Of a DNA stretch of 64,000 nt, positions 33,400 to 46,599 are shown piece after piece (the first letter of the stretch is position 1; each line of letters opens with the position of its first letter). Where the stretch lies: NCBI GenBank assembly GCA_948144175.1, contig CANXME010001988.1, forward strand, positions 806,001 to 870,000, read 5' to 3'. The notes under the pieces were generated by a model. It made no database searches. It had not been told where the DNA came from and saw only the letters and a list, made by a program, of their open reading frames with translations. The position numbers were made by a program, and so were the translations under genes. The DNA comes from Closterium sp. NIES-65. Taxonomy: Eukaryota; Streptophyta; Zygnematophyceae; Desmidiales; Closteriaceae.

Positions 33400-33916
33400 C
33401 TGTCAATGCAGTCGCGATGTTATCAACGATAGGAAGCCTTGGTAGTTGTAGATCTTGATAAGAACAGGGTACATTGAGGAGAGCCCGATGAAGATACAAT
33501 GTCCGCAATATGGACATAAAAAACGTATCCTTTGCATTGTAAATTCGTAATGTACGCAGGAATTCGTAATGTACTCAATGTTACCAACTGATACGGATGC
33601 TTCACGTAACAGGGTCCTAAAGTTACGCGGAGAAATCTATGGCGGCCTTGCCACTATCAATGTAGTCGCGATGTTATCAACGATATGAAGCCTTGGTAAT
33701 TGCTGATATTGATAAGAACAGGGTAGATTGCGGAGAGCCCAAGTAGCTGAAGATACAATGTCTGCAGTATGGACATAAAAAACGTATCCTCTGCATTGTA
33801 ATGTACTCAGGAATCCATAACTATGCCAGGACTGTGCTCAATGTTACAAAATGATACGGATGCTTCACGTAACAGGCTCCTGAGGTTACTCGGAGAAATC
33901 CATGGCGGCCTTGCCA
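33400..33916. repeat. Direct tandem duplication, about 253 bp period
   Basis: Unit 1 is about 33400-33652 and unit 2 about 33653-33916. Both contain GCGATGTTATCAACGATA, TATGGACATAAAAAACGTAT, GATACGGATGCTTCACGTAA and a GGCGGCCTTGCCA end. Small differences show that it is not very recent. Confidence 0.85.
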
Positions 33917-34656
33917 TTGCCTATATTAAATTTACATATATGATTGCTGATTAAAGCAAGGGTGCACTTTTGGGGGGGTGGATACAAAGGTTTATCCCTT
34001 GGGTTGTGTAGTTACCGGGTTTGGGGTTGGGAGTCACACGCGAACCAAAGTTTAGTGTTGGTGGAGTTGCGCGGGTCCTCTTTTCCCCATGAGTAGGGAA
34101 TGGATTGATGGGAGTTGGGAACTTGGACACTTGGGGCCTGGTAGTTTGTGAGCCAAAACACATTAGTCCTTCTGAGCACGCGAATCCCAAGTCACGAATA
34201 ACACAAGGACCACCACCAACAGCGCACCGCCCTGAGAGAGCATGTCGATCTGGGATATAAACAATATTCTAAGAGCACTGAAACGATGTCGCAGTCATGA
34301 CGTAGCTCGAGAGCCCTAAAGTCGCAAATAGTTATCGCAAAGCGTAGTGAAGCGTGAGGAGATAGAAAAATCGCAAAATCATAGCGCACACTTAGGAGCG
34401 CATCTCGCCGCGCATTGTTGTTTGGCCCGCCTCCACGGGAGATCACATAGATCTAGCCTTAGGCGAACAGGCGGCTGCACGAACAAGGCACCCGACCACA
34501 CGACGCAGCCCACCCCGCGCCACGTCACGCGCCACGCGCCCTCGCGAAGCAGGGCGTGGCATCACACCGTGCCTGCTGTCCAGGCCTACTGTCGTCTCGC
34601 CAAATATCCGTAAGGAGGCGTTGACGCGGCTGTGCGGCGATGCTCCAGCGCTTGCA
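33917..34656. other. Unassigned host-like flank of Copia-3
   Basis: No convincing gene. The sequence ending GCTTGCATAAGC (to 34661) continues after Copia-3 at 56828, so this is the left side of the original insertion locus. Confidence 0.5.
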
Positions 34657-34661
34657 TAAGC

Positions 34662-35092
34662 TGTTGGGCTGAACGCCCTAGGATCTTTAGTAGAGTTAAA
34701 GTCTGAGTAAATGATGTAGTAGCGGAAGCGTTTGAATAAAGTCCTTGAACCACCTTGCGCTAGTATGTGAGGGCAAAGTAAGTTGATTAAAGCAAAGAGA
34801 TACAGGAATATATATATATGAGTACAGAGAATATGAAGAAACATAATTGTAACTGTTTTACTGTTGCGGTTCGATACAGTGCGACTCGGGCAACTGCTCA
34901 ATGTCGAGTCAGTTGTGTGTCCTTGCTGTCGCGTTGCGTCAGGTCAAAAGTCGCTGACCTTTGACTTTCTCGTAACCTCCAGCGGTTACGTTAACCTCCG
35001 AGGGTTGACTCGCGGTGCTTCGATTTGAGCTGCTTAGCTTGTGTCTTGAGTTTCGACACGACAGAGGCGCTTAAGACTATTTGTTCCCAACA
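34662..35092 (-). repeat. 3' LTR of Copia-3
   Basis: 431 bp, TGTTGGGCTGAACG to TTCCCAACA. A short TA repeat accounts for most of the length difference from the other LTR. Confidence 0.95.
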
Positions 35093-36660
35093 CTCCCCTT
35101 CGCTTCTGGAGTGTCGCTGATGGTGACGTGGCTTTGTCCAGTCAGCAGCATGCAGTACTCGAACTTCTGTTTTCCGAGCTTCTTGGTCAAGTAGTCAGCT
35201 GCCATCTCAGACGTGGGACAGTAGGATAGTTTGAGTTTCCCTTTCTCGATCTCGTCTTTCACGAAGAAATATCGCAAGGCGATATGCTTCGTTCTGTTCG
35301 CGAATCCACTCTTGTTGGTGATGCGAATCGCAGATTGGTTGTCGCAGAACAGAGTGAAGTTGGGTAACTCGGCTAACTTCGCTTCTTCCAGCAGCTCGCG
35401 AAGATAGAGTCCTTCCTTGGTGGCTGAGCAGAGTGCGATATATTTTGCTTCAGCTGAGGAGAGAGCGATTAGTTCCTGCTTGCTCGATTGCCAGGAGATA
35501 GGTCCGATAGGTTCGAGGCGGTAGATGTAGCCAGTGCGGGAGCGTCTGTTGTCTAAATCGCCGGCGTGATCGGCATCGACGTAGCCGACTAGTTTCGTCG
35601 GTGTAGTTTTACTCTTGTAGTATGTCAGGCCGATCGTCGAGGTGCTCACAAAGTAGTGGAGAACGCGGTCGAGTTCCGCTAGGTGTTCTGTTTCGGGCCT
35701 TTTGAGATAGGTAGCAAGTTGACTTGCGGAGTAGGACAGATCTGGGCGGCAGGTGACGGCTGCGAAGAGAAGGCAGCCCAGCTTCCTCTGGTAGTCGCGT
35801 ATTCCAGCGGTTTTGAGTAGAGCGGGACCTCCTTTGTCGTTCCCTGCCGTGTAGCGGTATGGCGTGGAGATAGTGGTAGGTGTGAGCGAGAAGCGTTTGG
35901 CGATAGTGTCGGCATACTTTTCGGCACTGAGATAGATCGCGTTCTCTTCTTCGCGGATGTTGAGTCTGAGGTACTGAGTGACGGTAGAGGATACCGTGAG
36001 TGTAAGATCCCTCTGCAGCTCCCCTTCGAACCAGGTGGTGACGTCGTCGGTGGTGCCAATGTAGAGTAGGTCGTCGACGTAGACGATCAGCAGGATATAG
36101 TCGGCGTTTTTGGTGAGTCGATACATTCCTTGGTCGTGAGGTAGTTGGCGGAATCCGATGCGAGTGAGGCGAGTGTGTAGGTGCTATTGCCACAGCCGCG
36201 GGGCTTGTTTGATACCGTAGAGCGATTTCAGTAGCTGGCAAACTTGGTTAGGTTCCCCGTGGGTACCGTGTGGGAGCTCGACGAAGATTTCGGCGTCGAC
36301 GGGTGCGTAGAGGAACGCGTTGGCGACATCGATTTGTCGCAGTTTCTTCTTCTTCATAGCGGCGATCGCGAGAAGAATTCGGAGTGAGGTATGTCGGCTG
36401 ACCGAAGCGAATGTCTCGGTGAAGTCCCGTCCGTGCTCCTGGTCGAATCCACGCACGACTCAGCGTGCTTTGAATTTCTCGATTGTACCGTCTGCCTTTG
36501 TTTTAATGCGGAAGACCCATTTCCCGGTGAGGATGGTCTTGTTCCTTGCCACGCTTACGGGAACGACTTTCCAGGTGTTGCGTTCCTCCAGCGCCTTTAA
36601 CTCTCTGTCCATGGCTTCACGCCATTTCTCCCTGTGTTCCCCCCCCAGAGCCTGCTGAAC
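35077..36660 (-). pseudogene. Copia-3 RT and RNase H coding remains
   Basis: RT motifs include GKWVFRIKTKADGTIEKFKA, ARHTSLRILLAIAA-like and LIVYVDDLLYIGTTDD. RNase H shows DADHAGDLDNRRS, LIALSSAEAKYIA and CDNQSAIRITNKSGFANRTK, and ends in a MAADYLTKKLGKQK-type tail. This is the C-terminal part of a Ty1/Copia polyprotein, with the rest beyond the A2 insert. Fossil. Confidence 0.85.
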
Positions 36661-37095
36661 TGCCACAGGCTCTTTAGGAAGAGCATTGCCGTGGACTGCG
36701 GTGACAAGGCCGAGAATCTGCAGTCCAGTCTGTGAGTAGCGGGGGAGAGTTGTGTCCTCGGGATAAGCTGCTTCATCTCCCGCTTCTGGGTCGGGTAAGA
36801 AATTCGGCCCTATCCGTTCTGCTTCGTTGGTGTTGACTGTCGCAAGTGTTACGTAACCGTTGTCGGCGAAGTGGTAGAAGACTTCGGCGTTGGCGCTTTC
36901 GCGAGGATTTTCTTCGTCCATGGGGACGTTGACGGAGCAGAACGGTAGAGGTCCGGCTTCTTCTGATGCGTTGTCGACGTTCTGCTCGTCCCAGTCTGCT
37001 TCGCCCGCTGCTGAGGCGAAGGCTCGGTCACCACGAAAGCCACTTGTGGGGTCCTGATTTTCATGCAAGTTGGCGAGGTACGTCTGAAGCGTGAG

Positions 37096-37225
37096 TGTCA
37101 AAATTAGAAGAAAGAAAGAGGATTGAACTAGCAAGAATGAGGATACAAATAGCAAACCCTAGAAGGGTTGTACTCGCTATAGAGCACCCCACTACAGGCT
37201 AGAACAATAAGATAATATTCTGACA
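37096..37225 (-). repeat. 3' LTR of mini-element A2
   Basis: 130 bp, with CACCCCCATAGCCAAAGTGG (purine tract on the minus strand) just inside it. Confidence 0.95.
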
Positions 37226-38119
37226 CACCCCCATAGCCAAAGTGGGGTGTAATCAGCAGAGCAGGCAAAGCAAAACAAGCTCAGGGTGGATCACAATGTC
37301 ACCACACATTCTGAGCACAAGTTCAAGAAGAAATAGTTTAGAGTTTACAATTATAAGCAAAGCTAGTGGTAGTCACAACGGGCAAGTGAGGAGGAGGAGG
37401 GAGAGTGAGGGGAGAGGAGACAGGAGGCGACGGCTGAAGCTGCAGACACACGGGCAACAGGAGGCAGACTGGCACAGCGGCTACCGGACAGCGCCCGGAC
37501 TACAGGAGTAACAGGCCCCGCGGCTCAAATAGCGGCGGACGGGCAACGGACCCACGGGCGGCTGGCACAGCTGGCTACGACTGGGCTACCGGGACAGCGC
37601 CCCGGACTACAGGTGCTGCTGACGACAAACTGGCAACCTCCGCTCATCCTCCCGCACACAGTCCCACCCCCCTGATACACACCCACTGCTACACCACTAG
37701 CTCTACTCCCACACACCCCCCTTAAACCCTAAACCCAGTCTCCCACACAACCACCCCCCTCAGCGACAGCTGCAGCAGTGGGAGACGAAGGAGGAGGAGG
37801 AGAAAGGGAGGAAGGCACACCGACCACCCCCATACCCGCCACCCCACAGCTCGCCCCTCAGGTCGTCCGTCGTGGCGACCTGAGGGGGCCGCTTGCGGCC
37901 CCCGAAGGAGCCGCGACGGGCGACGGGAAATGGGGGAAGGGGAGAAGGGGGGGGGGCCCACCACGGACCTGAGGGGAGGGCGGGGCCGCGACAAGGGGCG
38001 GGGCCGCGACGAGCGGGGCGGGGCCGGGACGGTCGGGGCGGGGCCGCGACATAGGGCGGGGCCGCGACGTAGGGCGGGGCCGCGACATAGGGCGGGGCCG
38101 CAACGTTGGGCGGGGCCGC

Positions 38120-38375
38120 GAAGGTAGGGCGGGGCCGAGCCGGGCAGGCGCACGGGCGGCGACGGGCCGGGGCAGGGCCGCGACGTAGAGCGGGGCCGAG
38201 CCGGGCAGGCGCACGGGCGGCGACGGGCCGGGGCAGGGCCGCGACGTAGAGCGGGGCCGAGCCGGGCAGGCGCACGGGCGGCGACGGGCCGGGGCAGGGC
38301 CGCGACGTAGAGCGGGGCCGAGCCGGGCAGGCGCACGGGCGGCGACGGGCCGGGGCGGGGCCGCGACGAAGGGGA
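38120..38375 (-). repeat. Four approximately 64 bp tandem repeats in the A2 leader
   Basis: Units contain GGGGCCGAGCCGGGCAGGCG and CACGGGCGGCGACGGGCCGG, nearly identical between copies, which suggests recent local expansion. A single similar unit is present in A3 (52185-52240). Confidence 0.9.
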
Positions 38376-38490
38376 GAAGCCCGCCGCGCGCCTCGGGGCG
38401 CACAGCGGGCAATGAACCGCCGCGCGCCTCGGGGCGCACGGCGGGCAGAAAACCGCCGCGCGCCTCGGGGCGCACGGCGGGAGGAAAAAT

Positions 38491-38559
38491 TAGCAGCGGA
38501 AGCAAGGTGGGGACACACCCACAGGATCGATCCAGGGGGATCGACCTGCTCTGATAGCA
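38491..38559 (-). promoter_or_regulatory. Primer site and antisense tRNA-iMet-like leader of A2
   Basis: Plus-strand blocks AGCAGCGGAAGC, GGTGG, CCCACAGG, the hairpin TCGATCC/GGATCGA and CTGCTCTGATAGCA appear in tRNA order. Confidence 0.72.
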
Positions 38560-38689
38560 TGTCAAAATTAGAAGAAAGAAAGAGGATTGAACTAGCAAGA
38601 ATGAGGATACAAATAGCAAACCCTAGAAGGGTTGTACTCGCTATAGAGCACCCCACTACAGGCTAGAACAATAAGATAATATTCTGACA
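38560..38689 (-). repeat. 5' LTR of mini-element A2
   Basis: 130 bp, identical by eye to 37096-37225. Confidence 0.95.
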
Positions 38690-40963
38690 GTGAGTCGTTC
38701 GTAGAAGATCACGTCACGTGCTGCTACTGTTTCCTTGGAGTGGACGTCAAAGATTTTCCACGCGTTGTAATTCTTTTCGATGCCGAGGTGTAGTCCCCAT
38801 TGTGCGCGTTGTGAAAATCTTCCCGCTCGTGCTTCTGGGGGTCGGTACTGTACCATGCACCCGAAAACTCGTAACATTTTTGTGCTGCCCTGTTTCCCTG
38901 TCCACAGCATATGCGGTGATGCGTTGTTCGGAAGTGAGGACGACGACATCAAGTTGTGCAGCATGACAGCGTGGTCCATTGCTGCAGGCCACTGGTAGTT
39001 GGGTAGCCGCATGCCACGTAGCAGTTTGCGCATGCTGTTCTGCAGAGTCCTGTTCATTCTTTCTGCGACACCTTGCTGCTGATGGGCGTAGGGAAGGGAG
39101 AGGAGCTGCTTGATTCCTCTTTCCGCCAGGTACTGCTTGAAGCGCTGAGAGGTGTATTCTCCTCCTCCGTCTGACTGGAAGCTTTTCAGCTGTGCTCCCG
39201 ACTCTCTCTCTGTTACTGGTAGCCAGGCGGCGAACGCTGCGAGTGCCATGTCGCGGCTTGGTAGGTTTAGGTGCCAGACGTATCGAGTGGCGGCGTAAGT
39301 AACTTGTCGATGAAGGTTATCGTGTGGTTGTAAGTAACTTGTCCTGGTTCTCGATTGAAGAGAATATCACTGTACACCTTCTCGAGAGGTGCGTACGCGG
39401 GTGCGCTCGGGTTGTGGTGAGGAGTAAACGGTCGATGTGGTAAGTCGGCTTCGGGGCAGGTGAGGCAAGTTCCTCGTGCCCGTTGAAGTTCTCTGCCGTC
39501 GGGTAGTAGTAATGAATCCTTGTCTAGGAATCCTGCTCTTATTGTATTATTTAACACGGTGTTGCTTGGATGTCCCATGCGTGCGTGCCAGATGTCTTCG
39601 GAGGCGCGGTGTCCGGGTGAGCGTCGATACGCATCGGAGTTGGAGTAGAAGCTGGCGACGAAGTTTGCGCTTCTGTGGACTTCTCGTTGAGTTGGGTTCA
39701 GCTGCTGTGCGAGTGTTGGTGGTGCTTCGTCAACGAGAATTGGTGTCGCTGACGATGGTTCTGCTACTGCTGATGATGTTTCTGCTGCTGCCGACGTTGT
39801 CTCTGCTGTTTCTGCTGCTGCCGATGTTGTCTCTGCTGCTGATGATGATGTTTCTGCTACTGCCGATGTTGTTTCTGTTGCTGCCGGATGTTGAATTGTT
39901 GCTAACACGCGTGTTCGTTCTACTTCAGGGATGGTATGCGAATACCAGAAGCCTTCCGGGCTGAAGTCTGGATCAAGATCTGGAGGGTGCGTCCAGTCGG
40001 CGAAGTTCACGATGGCGTCGCAGTCTGCGCTGCCCAGGTCTGGGACGAAGTCAAGGACAAAGACGTTATTCTTCAGAACCGCCTTTCCGATGTAGAGGTG
40101 GCCCTTCCCGTGGTACAGTTTGAACTCCTGGGTGGTGCTGTCGGCTTCCAGGTGTATGCCTTTCGCCATCAGCTGACTGACGCTCAGTAAGTTGTAGCCG
40201 AGTCCCTCTGCTATTAGGACTTTCGACATTTGTAGTACGACGTTCGTCTCCCGTGACTGAAGCTGTACTATGCCTTGTCGTCTTGTTCGCAGGTTCTGAT
40301 TATTGGCGACAGTGAAGACGAGTTCTCGTTGAAGTCGGTGCTCGCGTTGAACGAAACGTCCTGAGGAGCACATGTGTTGTCCGCAGCAACTGTCCAAGAA
40401 CCAAGTGTCTCTTCCGGATGGCTCGCTTTGAGCGATGGCGGCGTATGTCGGGTTCGGCTGAAGTGACTCGCGGCGAGGTGTGGTTTCGTCAAGTCGTTCT
40501 TCTGGTGAGTAGTGTGGCGGTGATTCGGTGATGCAGGAATCTGTTGTCTTTGCCATGCAGTTGACGATGTTTCTTGCCCCTTGTGTTGGTTGTCCTGTTG
40601 GAGTCGTTGAGGTCTTAATCTTTGTCGTGGGAGTTGCTTGCGTTGAAGTGACTTGGGAGCTTGAAGGCCGAAGTTGTCGCTGTGGTGTTGTCGATTGCTG
40701 GCGATACGGGCAGTGCGTACGAGGATGCCCTGAAGTCTTGCATATATGGCAAAACGGAGGTACTAGCTTCAATTGTTGTTGCTGCCGATTGTTGTTGTTG
40801 TAGCGTCGCTGGGTGTGAAACGCGAACTCTGGTACTGACGTTTTCTTCTTATGTCGTTCTTCTTGCAGGTCCATGTCCTGCTGATCAGCATGGATTTCGG
40901 CGCAGAGTGCTGCTTCGGAGATTCTCGCGTGTGCCCGTAATATGGCGCGAGTGGAGCGCCAGT
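38690..40963 (-). pseudogene. Copia-3 integrase, protease and gag-end coding remains
   Basis: Minus strand. A CX2CX4HX4C zinc knuckle lies near 40750. A protease-like segment (DTWFLDSCCGQHMCS) lies near 40400, followed by a pre-integrase region (HARMGHPSNTVLNNTIRAGF) near 39560. The integrase core lies at about 39250-38900 (KSFQSDGGGEYTSQRFKQYL, HQQQGVAERMNRTLQ), and the region ends with the FGCMVQYRPP and DVIFYERL segments. A serine/threonine/alanine-rich low-complexity stretch (AAAETTSAAAETAETTSA) lies at about 39750-39890. Fossil with some breaks. Confidence 0.85.
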
Positions 40964-41096
40964 TGTGAGAATTGAAACGAGAATGGATCAACTATGAAAT
41001 GAGTGAGTACAAGTACTAACCCTAATTGGGTTGTACCCCCTATGGGATACCCCACTATAGCCTACACAAATGTATAAGCTATATAGCATTCTGACA
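40964..41096 (-). repeat. 3' LTR of Copia-2
   Basis: 133 bp. Inside it follow the purine tract and a (TA)n run at about 41279-41306. Confidence 0.95.
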
Positions 41097-41278
41097 CACC
41101 CCCATAGGCAAAGTGGGGGAGAACAAGGGGTCACAAGACCAGTCAAGTAAAGCAAAGCAAAGCAAGCTCAGGGTGGATCACAAAGTCACCACACAGTCCG
41201 AGCACAGGGTCAAGGCCACACGGCCAGTTCACATGCAAGAGTACACACATATATATAAAGCTAGACAAGCAAGGGCAG

Positions 41279-41309
<31 letters not shown>

Positions 41310-41324
41310 AGAGTACAAGCAAGG

Positions 41325-44300
41325 TCAAGAGGAGAGCAAGTGAGGCAAGACGGGCACAAGACCCAGCTGAGTGCAGAAGCGCAGATGATCACAAGGCGGA
41401 AGTGCCTTGGTGAAGACATCAGCAGTGTTGGCCTCAGAGACCACGTACGCAAGCCGCAACTGTCCACGCTGCTGTAGCTCACGAGCAAGGAAGTAGCGGA
41501 GAGCAATGTGCTTTGTTCTGTGCTCCAGTCGCTGCTCTCGACACAAGGCCAGCATGGCCTTGTTGTCTACGTACAGGACTGGAGGAGAACGAGGCGGCTC
41601 TCCAAGGTCGGTCAGCAGGTAGGTGAGCCAGCGAAGCTCCTGTGCAGCCATGGCCCCGGCGTAGATCTCAGCCTCACAACTGGAGCCAAGAACAGAAGAC
41701 GAGCGAGTAGCCCGCCACGAAACAGAGCCTGAACCAAGGCTGAAGGTGTAACCCTGTGACGACCGCTGCGTAGCCTGGTCGTCAGCCCAAGAAGCGTCCG
41801 CGTGCCCAGTGAGGACCACTGGACTCCGCCCTCCAAGCACTAGCCCCATGCCCGACGTACTGCACAGGTAGCGCAACACCCTCTTCGCTGCAGCCATGTG
41901 CTCTGGTCGGTGTCTCCCAGGAGCAACATAGCGTGCGAGAATGCTAAGAGGGTATGCAAGGTCAGGTCGTGTGCAGGTCGTCAGGTACATGAGGCAGCCA
42001 ACAAGCTCTGGGTACGGGCCACTCGACTCTACGGACTCATCCGAAGGCAGAGCTGAGAGCGAGTGGCGAGTAGACAGAGGAGTGGCCTAAGGCGAGGAGT
42101 ATGTGAAGCCGAAGCGCTGAAGGACCTGCTGCACCATGTGTGACTGAGTCAGGGTAATGGTGCGGCGTGCTCTGTCCCGGGTGATCTGCAAGCCAAGGTA
42201 GCTGCGCAGTTCACCCAGGTCTGTGCACGTGTGTCTCTTCTGCAGCTCGGACTTCACGTAGGCGAGTCCAGCAGTGTCAGCTGTGGCAAAGACCAAGTCG
42301 TCGACGTACACGAGGATGTAGAACGGCGGCAGAGAGGTGTCGGTGCGCAGAAACAGCGACGGGTCGGCAGTAGAAGGAGCAAACCCAAGAGCCGCAAGCG
42401 TAGTCCTCAGTGTGTCGTGCCACTCACGTGGCGCCTGGCGGAGACCGTAGACTGGACGCCGGAGACTCCACTGGGTACTAGGAGGGAAAGACCCAGTGAA
42501 GCCAGGTGGGCGACGCAGCCAGATCTCCTCGTGCAGGCTACCCTGCAAGAAAGTTGTGCTGAAGTCAAGAGAGTGCAGCTCGTAGTCACGGTGAGCAGCA
42601 ACGTGCAGCAGTACCCGAAGAGTGGTCATCTTCGGGGTGGGGGAGAAGGTCTGAAAATAGTCAACTCCGTGCCGCTGACTGAACCCACGAGCCACGTAAC
42701 GCGCCTTGAAGACAGGCGGAGAACCCGGCGGCCGCTTCACCCTGAAGATCCACATGCCACTGACGATGTTCGCCCCACGAGGGGGGACAGCGTCAACGTA
42801 GGTGCCTGTGGACTTCCAGGAAGCCATCTCTGCATCCATAGCTGCCTGCCACTGAGAGGAGTAGGGACCCTCTATCGCCTCCGCGTAAGAGCGCGGAGTC
42901 GGGATGTCAAGTGCATCCGGGTCTCCCTCAGGGGTAAGCAGTACGGACACGAGATGAGGTGAAGCAGCTGCCAAACACTGGAACTCCTCCTGCCTGTCCT
43001 CAAGGACGTCCGTGCCAAGGGCACACTCACCCCCGACGGACGGAGGACAGACAGACTCAGACTCAGCGACAAGACTAGCAGCTTAGTCTAAGCGACAGCG
43101 AGCAGCAAAGTCGACGAGCTCAGTAACGAGAGCAGACGCAGCAGTAGACTCGAAAGAAGGGTCAGTGACAACAGTAGCAAGGAGACGCGTGACAGTAGGA
43201 CTGGCAGCACGAAGAGAGTCCGACTCCGGGTCGGCAAGAGCAGGAAGAGAGGACTCAGGAGGAGAAGACAAAGGGGCACGCAGAGGAGCAGTGGACGGAC
43301 GCAGAGACATCCGGTGCGTGCCAGGGACAGGAGGAGGACGCTGACGCGAACCACGACCACTAGTACGAGTAGCACGGACAGGCGACGCAGGGCGAGACGC
43401 AGGCTCACGACGCTCGGCCAGACCTTTAGTAGGACCAGTGTAGAGAGAAGGAGCAGGCAAAGGGGAGGTAGGCTGCAACTGTAGCTGGGACAGGACAGGC
43501 TGTGGACACTCTAAGGGAGAAGGAGGACCAGTAGAAGGTGGAAGACCAAGAACCTGCTGCAGGAGTGGAACGAAGTACGGTCGAGGCCGTGTGGCGACGC
43601 CAGAAGCAGCAGTGACAGCACCAGAACCCTCAGCAGGAGCACCCGCTCCAGCAGCACCACCAGTAGCTCCAGAACCTCCAGCAGCACCAGGAGCACCCCC
43701 AGCAGGACCGTCAGCGGTAGTCTCAGCGCCAGCACCCTCAGCAGCACCTCCAGTAGGAGCACCCGCTCTAGCAGCACCTCCAGGAGCTCCAGAACCTCCA
43801 GCAGCAACAGGAGCACCCCCAGCAGGACCACCAGTGGTAGTCTCAGCGCCAACACCCTCAGCAGCACCAGCTCCAGTCGAACCTGCAGGCCCAGCAGCTC
43901 TAGTACTCCCAGGACAAGTACCTCCGGGACTCGCGACAGCAGCACCCTCAGGAGCCGACGAACCTCCAGCACCAGCAGCACGGCTCCAGCGCCGGGCAAA
44001 CCACTCGCGCAGCTCCTGTGGAGAGAGTGGCTCCCGGCGAGACGTAGCACCCGGAGAACCTCCAGGCGGAGCACCTCCCGGCTCAGCACCCCCAGGCTCA
44101 GCACCCCCAGGCTCAGCACCCCCAGGCTCAGCACCCCCAGGCGTAGCACCCCCAGGCTCAGCACCCCCAGGCTCAGCACCCCTAGGCTCAGCACCCCCAG
44201 TAGCCGAAGAACCTCCAACACCAGCTGCACGGCTCCAGCGCCGGGCAAACCACTCGCGCAGCTCCTGTGGAGAGAGTGGCTCCCGGCGAGACGAAGCACC

Positions 44301-46500
44301 CGGAGAACCTCCAGGCGGAGCACCTCCAGACTCAGCACCCCCAGGCCCAGCACCCCCAGGCAAAGCACCCCGAGGCGTAGCACCCCCAGGCTCAGCACCC
44401 CCAGGCACAGCACCCCCAGGCTCAGCACCCTCAGCAGCACCAGAGTCACCAGTGACCTCGACAGGCTCGACTACATCTACCTGGGACACACCTGAAGGGG
44501 CAGGACCCTGAGGGGGGAGGGGGTCTACCTGGGGGGGACCTGGTACAAGGAAGAGCGGGGGCGGGGGGAGGGACGGAGTGCGGTAGGGGAAGAGGCGGTA
44601 GTAGGGGACCGACTCGTCGAACGTGACGTCCTGGGAGGTCAGAACACGGCGAGAGGTGGGGTGGTAGAACTGCCACCCAGGCGCGTCAGGGGGGAACCCC
44701 AGGAAGACGCAAGGAGCAGCATGAGGGGACAGCTTTTCCGCAGACAAGTCGCGGACAAACGCCCGAGATCCCCAGACCCGGAACGCCGACGCATCGCCAA
44801 CCTTTCCCGTCCACAGCAAGGCTGGGGAGGTCTCCGGCCTGGAAACCCTGGGGTGAAGGTTGATCTGATGCGCCGCGTACCTGACCGCAAACGGCCACAG
44901 AAAATGGGGGGCAGCCGCATGCATCATAGACGTACGAGCGACGTCCATAACCATGCCAATGTGGCGCTCAGCAATCCCATTTTGCTGCGGAGAGTCCGGA
45001 AGCGTGAAGGTCTGACGAATGCCCCGTGCGCGACAGTAGGCTCTCAGAAGGCCAGAGGAAAACTCTCTGCCTCTGTCCGAGTGCAGACGCAGAACAGGAA
45101 AGTCCGAGCCAAAGCTCTGCCTGAGCTGGAGACGAGCTGCGCGGATCCAGTCGATCAGCACCTCAGTGACATCACCCTTGCTGCGCAAGGGGAAGACTGC
45201 GGTGTAACACGAGTAGTCGTCAACAACTAGCAGGAAGTAGCGCTCGTGACCCTGTCCACGGACGCGGGCTGGGCCCCACACGTCCATGTGAAGCGTCTGC
45301 AACGGGGCCTCTGTTGGAGGAAACTGGGAGGAGTGAGGGGCAGCACGCTGGCGCCCCTCGACACAGGGGACACAGGTAGGGCCAGGGCCCTGAGGAAGGG
45401 GAGGGAGGGACCGGGGGAGACCAGAAACAAGAAGACGAGAGGCCATGCCTCTGAGCCGAAGCAGAGAGGGGTGACCAAGGCGGTGGTGCCACAGGAGAGT
45501 CTCGTGAGACAGGAGACGACACGAACAGGGGGCAGACTCAGGACCAGACCTGGACGCTGCAGCAAACACCTGACCCGACGCAGCTACCCTACCAGGCTCA
45601 GCAACTGGAGGAGACGCAGTGGTCAGTGTGTACAGGCTCGACCCCGGCCGACGAGTAAACGTGGCCAGGTGTCGGCCTGTCCGAGCGTCTGTGCAGTGGG
45701 TCACCCGCTGACTCGCAGGAGTGAACTGGTGAACCCCCGCATCCTGCATGTCAGCACCACTCACCAAGTTTGTAGAGAACGAGGGGAGGTAAAGACCAGA
45801 CAGGGTGCCAGAGGGGGCCGCCGGACACGGGAGGACAGTGGAGAAGTGAGCAAGGACAGGGCCCCCAGAGGGGTCTGCCAGAGAGACTGCAACTGGCCGA
45901 CCAAGCGGCGTGAGTGTGGTGCAGTCTCGAAAGAAGGAGCGGGAAGCCCCCGAGTCAAGGGTGAAGGTGTGAGAGGCCGGAGCCGACGCGGTACCTGAGA
46001 GAGCAGACTCACCCGCACCTGAGGAAGCAGACTCACTAGCACCTAGAGAAGCAGCCGCACCTGTACCTGGAGCAGGAGACACACTAGCACCCAGAGCAGC
46101 AGCCGCACCAGCAGGTAGAGCAGCAGGATCTATACCCGGGTCAGGCGGTACGCACAGGTGACCGGCACGGTCAGCACTAGTAGGCAATGCATACATGGCA
46201 GTGAGAATAGCATCATAGTCAAGAGCAAATATATCTACCCTCTGCCTAAGCAACTCCACCCTTTCGGGGAGCTCAGCCTCGTCGCCAAACTCAGTACGCC
46301 AGGCGTCGCTCAGACGGGCAAAGCAGCGGGACGGTGTGTGACTAGGCGTCCCACAAGGCTGACCAGTCCGAGCACCAGTGCGAATCACGTAAGAGCAGCA
46401 AACAGAACTGAGAGACCCTCCACTCTGAGCGTACCACTCACGAAGCTGCTGGGGCGTGAGAGACGCGCGTGGGCGTTGTTGGAGCTGCATCTGGCCGCCG
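41325..46500 (-). pseudogene. Copia-2 gag-pol coding region
   Basis: Same lineage as Copia-1 and Copia-4. Seen are a CX13CX4HX4C cluster (CSYVIRTGARTGQPC), protease (FTLDSGASRSFFRD), integrase with VVDDYSCY, HSDRGREFSS and PQQNGIAERH, a long alanine/proline/glycine linker with repeated AEPGG, RT (ARGFSQRHGVDYFQTF, YVDDLVFATADT) and RNase H (GHADASWADDQATQRSSQGY). The N-terminal gag segment present in Copia-1 and -4 was not recognised. Fossil with a few breaks. Confidence 0.88.
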
Positions 46501-46599
46501 CCAGTAGAAGCAGGAGCAGGAGTAGCAGCAGTAAGGCAGGCAGCCAAGCAAGCAGTAGGCAGCGCGCTAGTAAGGCAGGGGCTCACCAGTGGTGGGAAG

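Larger units (their letters stand above)
37096..38689 (-). mobile_element. Mini-LTR element A2 (TRIM-like), looks structurally whole
   Basis: A 1594 bp element. The 130 bp LTRs at 37096-37225 and 38560-38689 are identical by eye. The target duplication GTGAG flanks them (37091-37095 and 38690-38694). The primer site TGCTATCAGAGC adjoins the right LTR and the purine tract adjoins the left one. The leader has three hairpin repeats and four roughly 64 bp repeats (38120-38370). There are no coding domains. It is inserted in Copia-3 and very young. Confidence 0.96.

Noticed and set aside
43591-44511. Proline/alanine-rich plus-strand frame of 306 codons
   Set aside because: Antisense of the repeat linker of Copia-2, with no independent signal.
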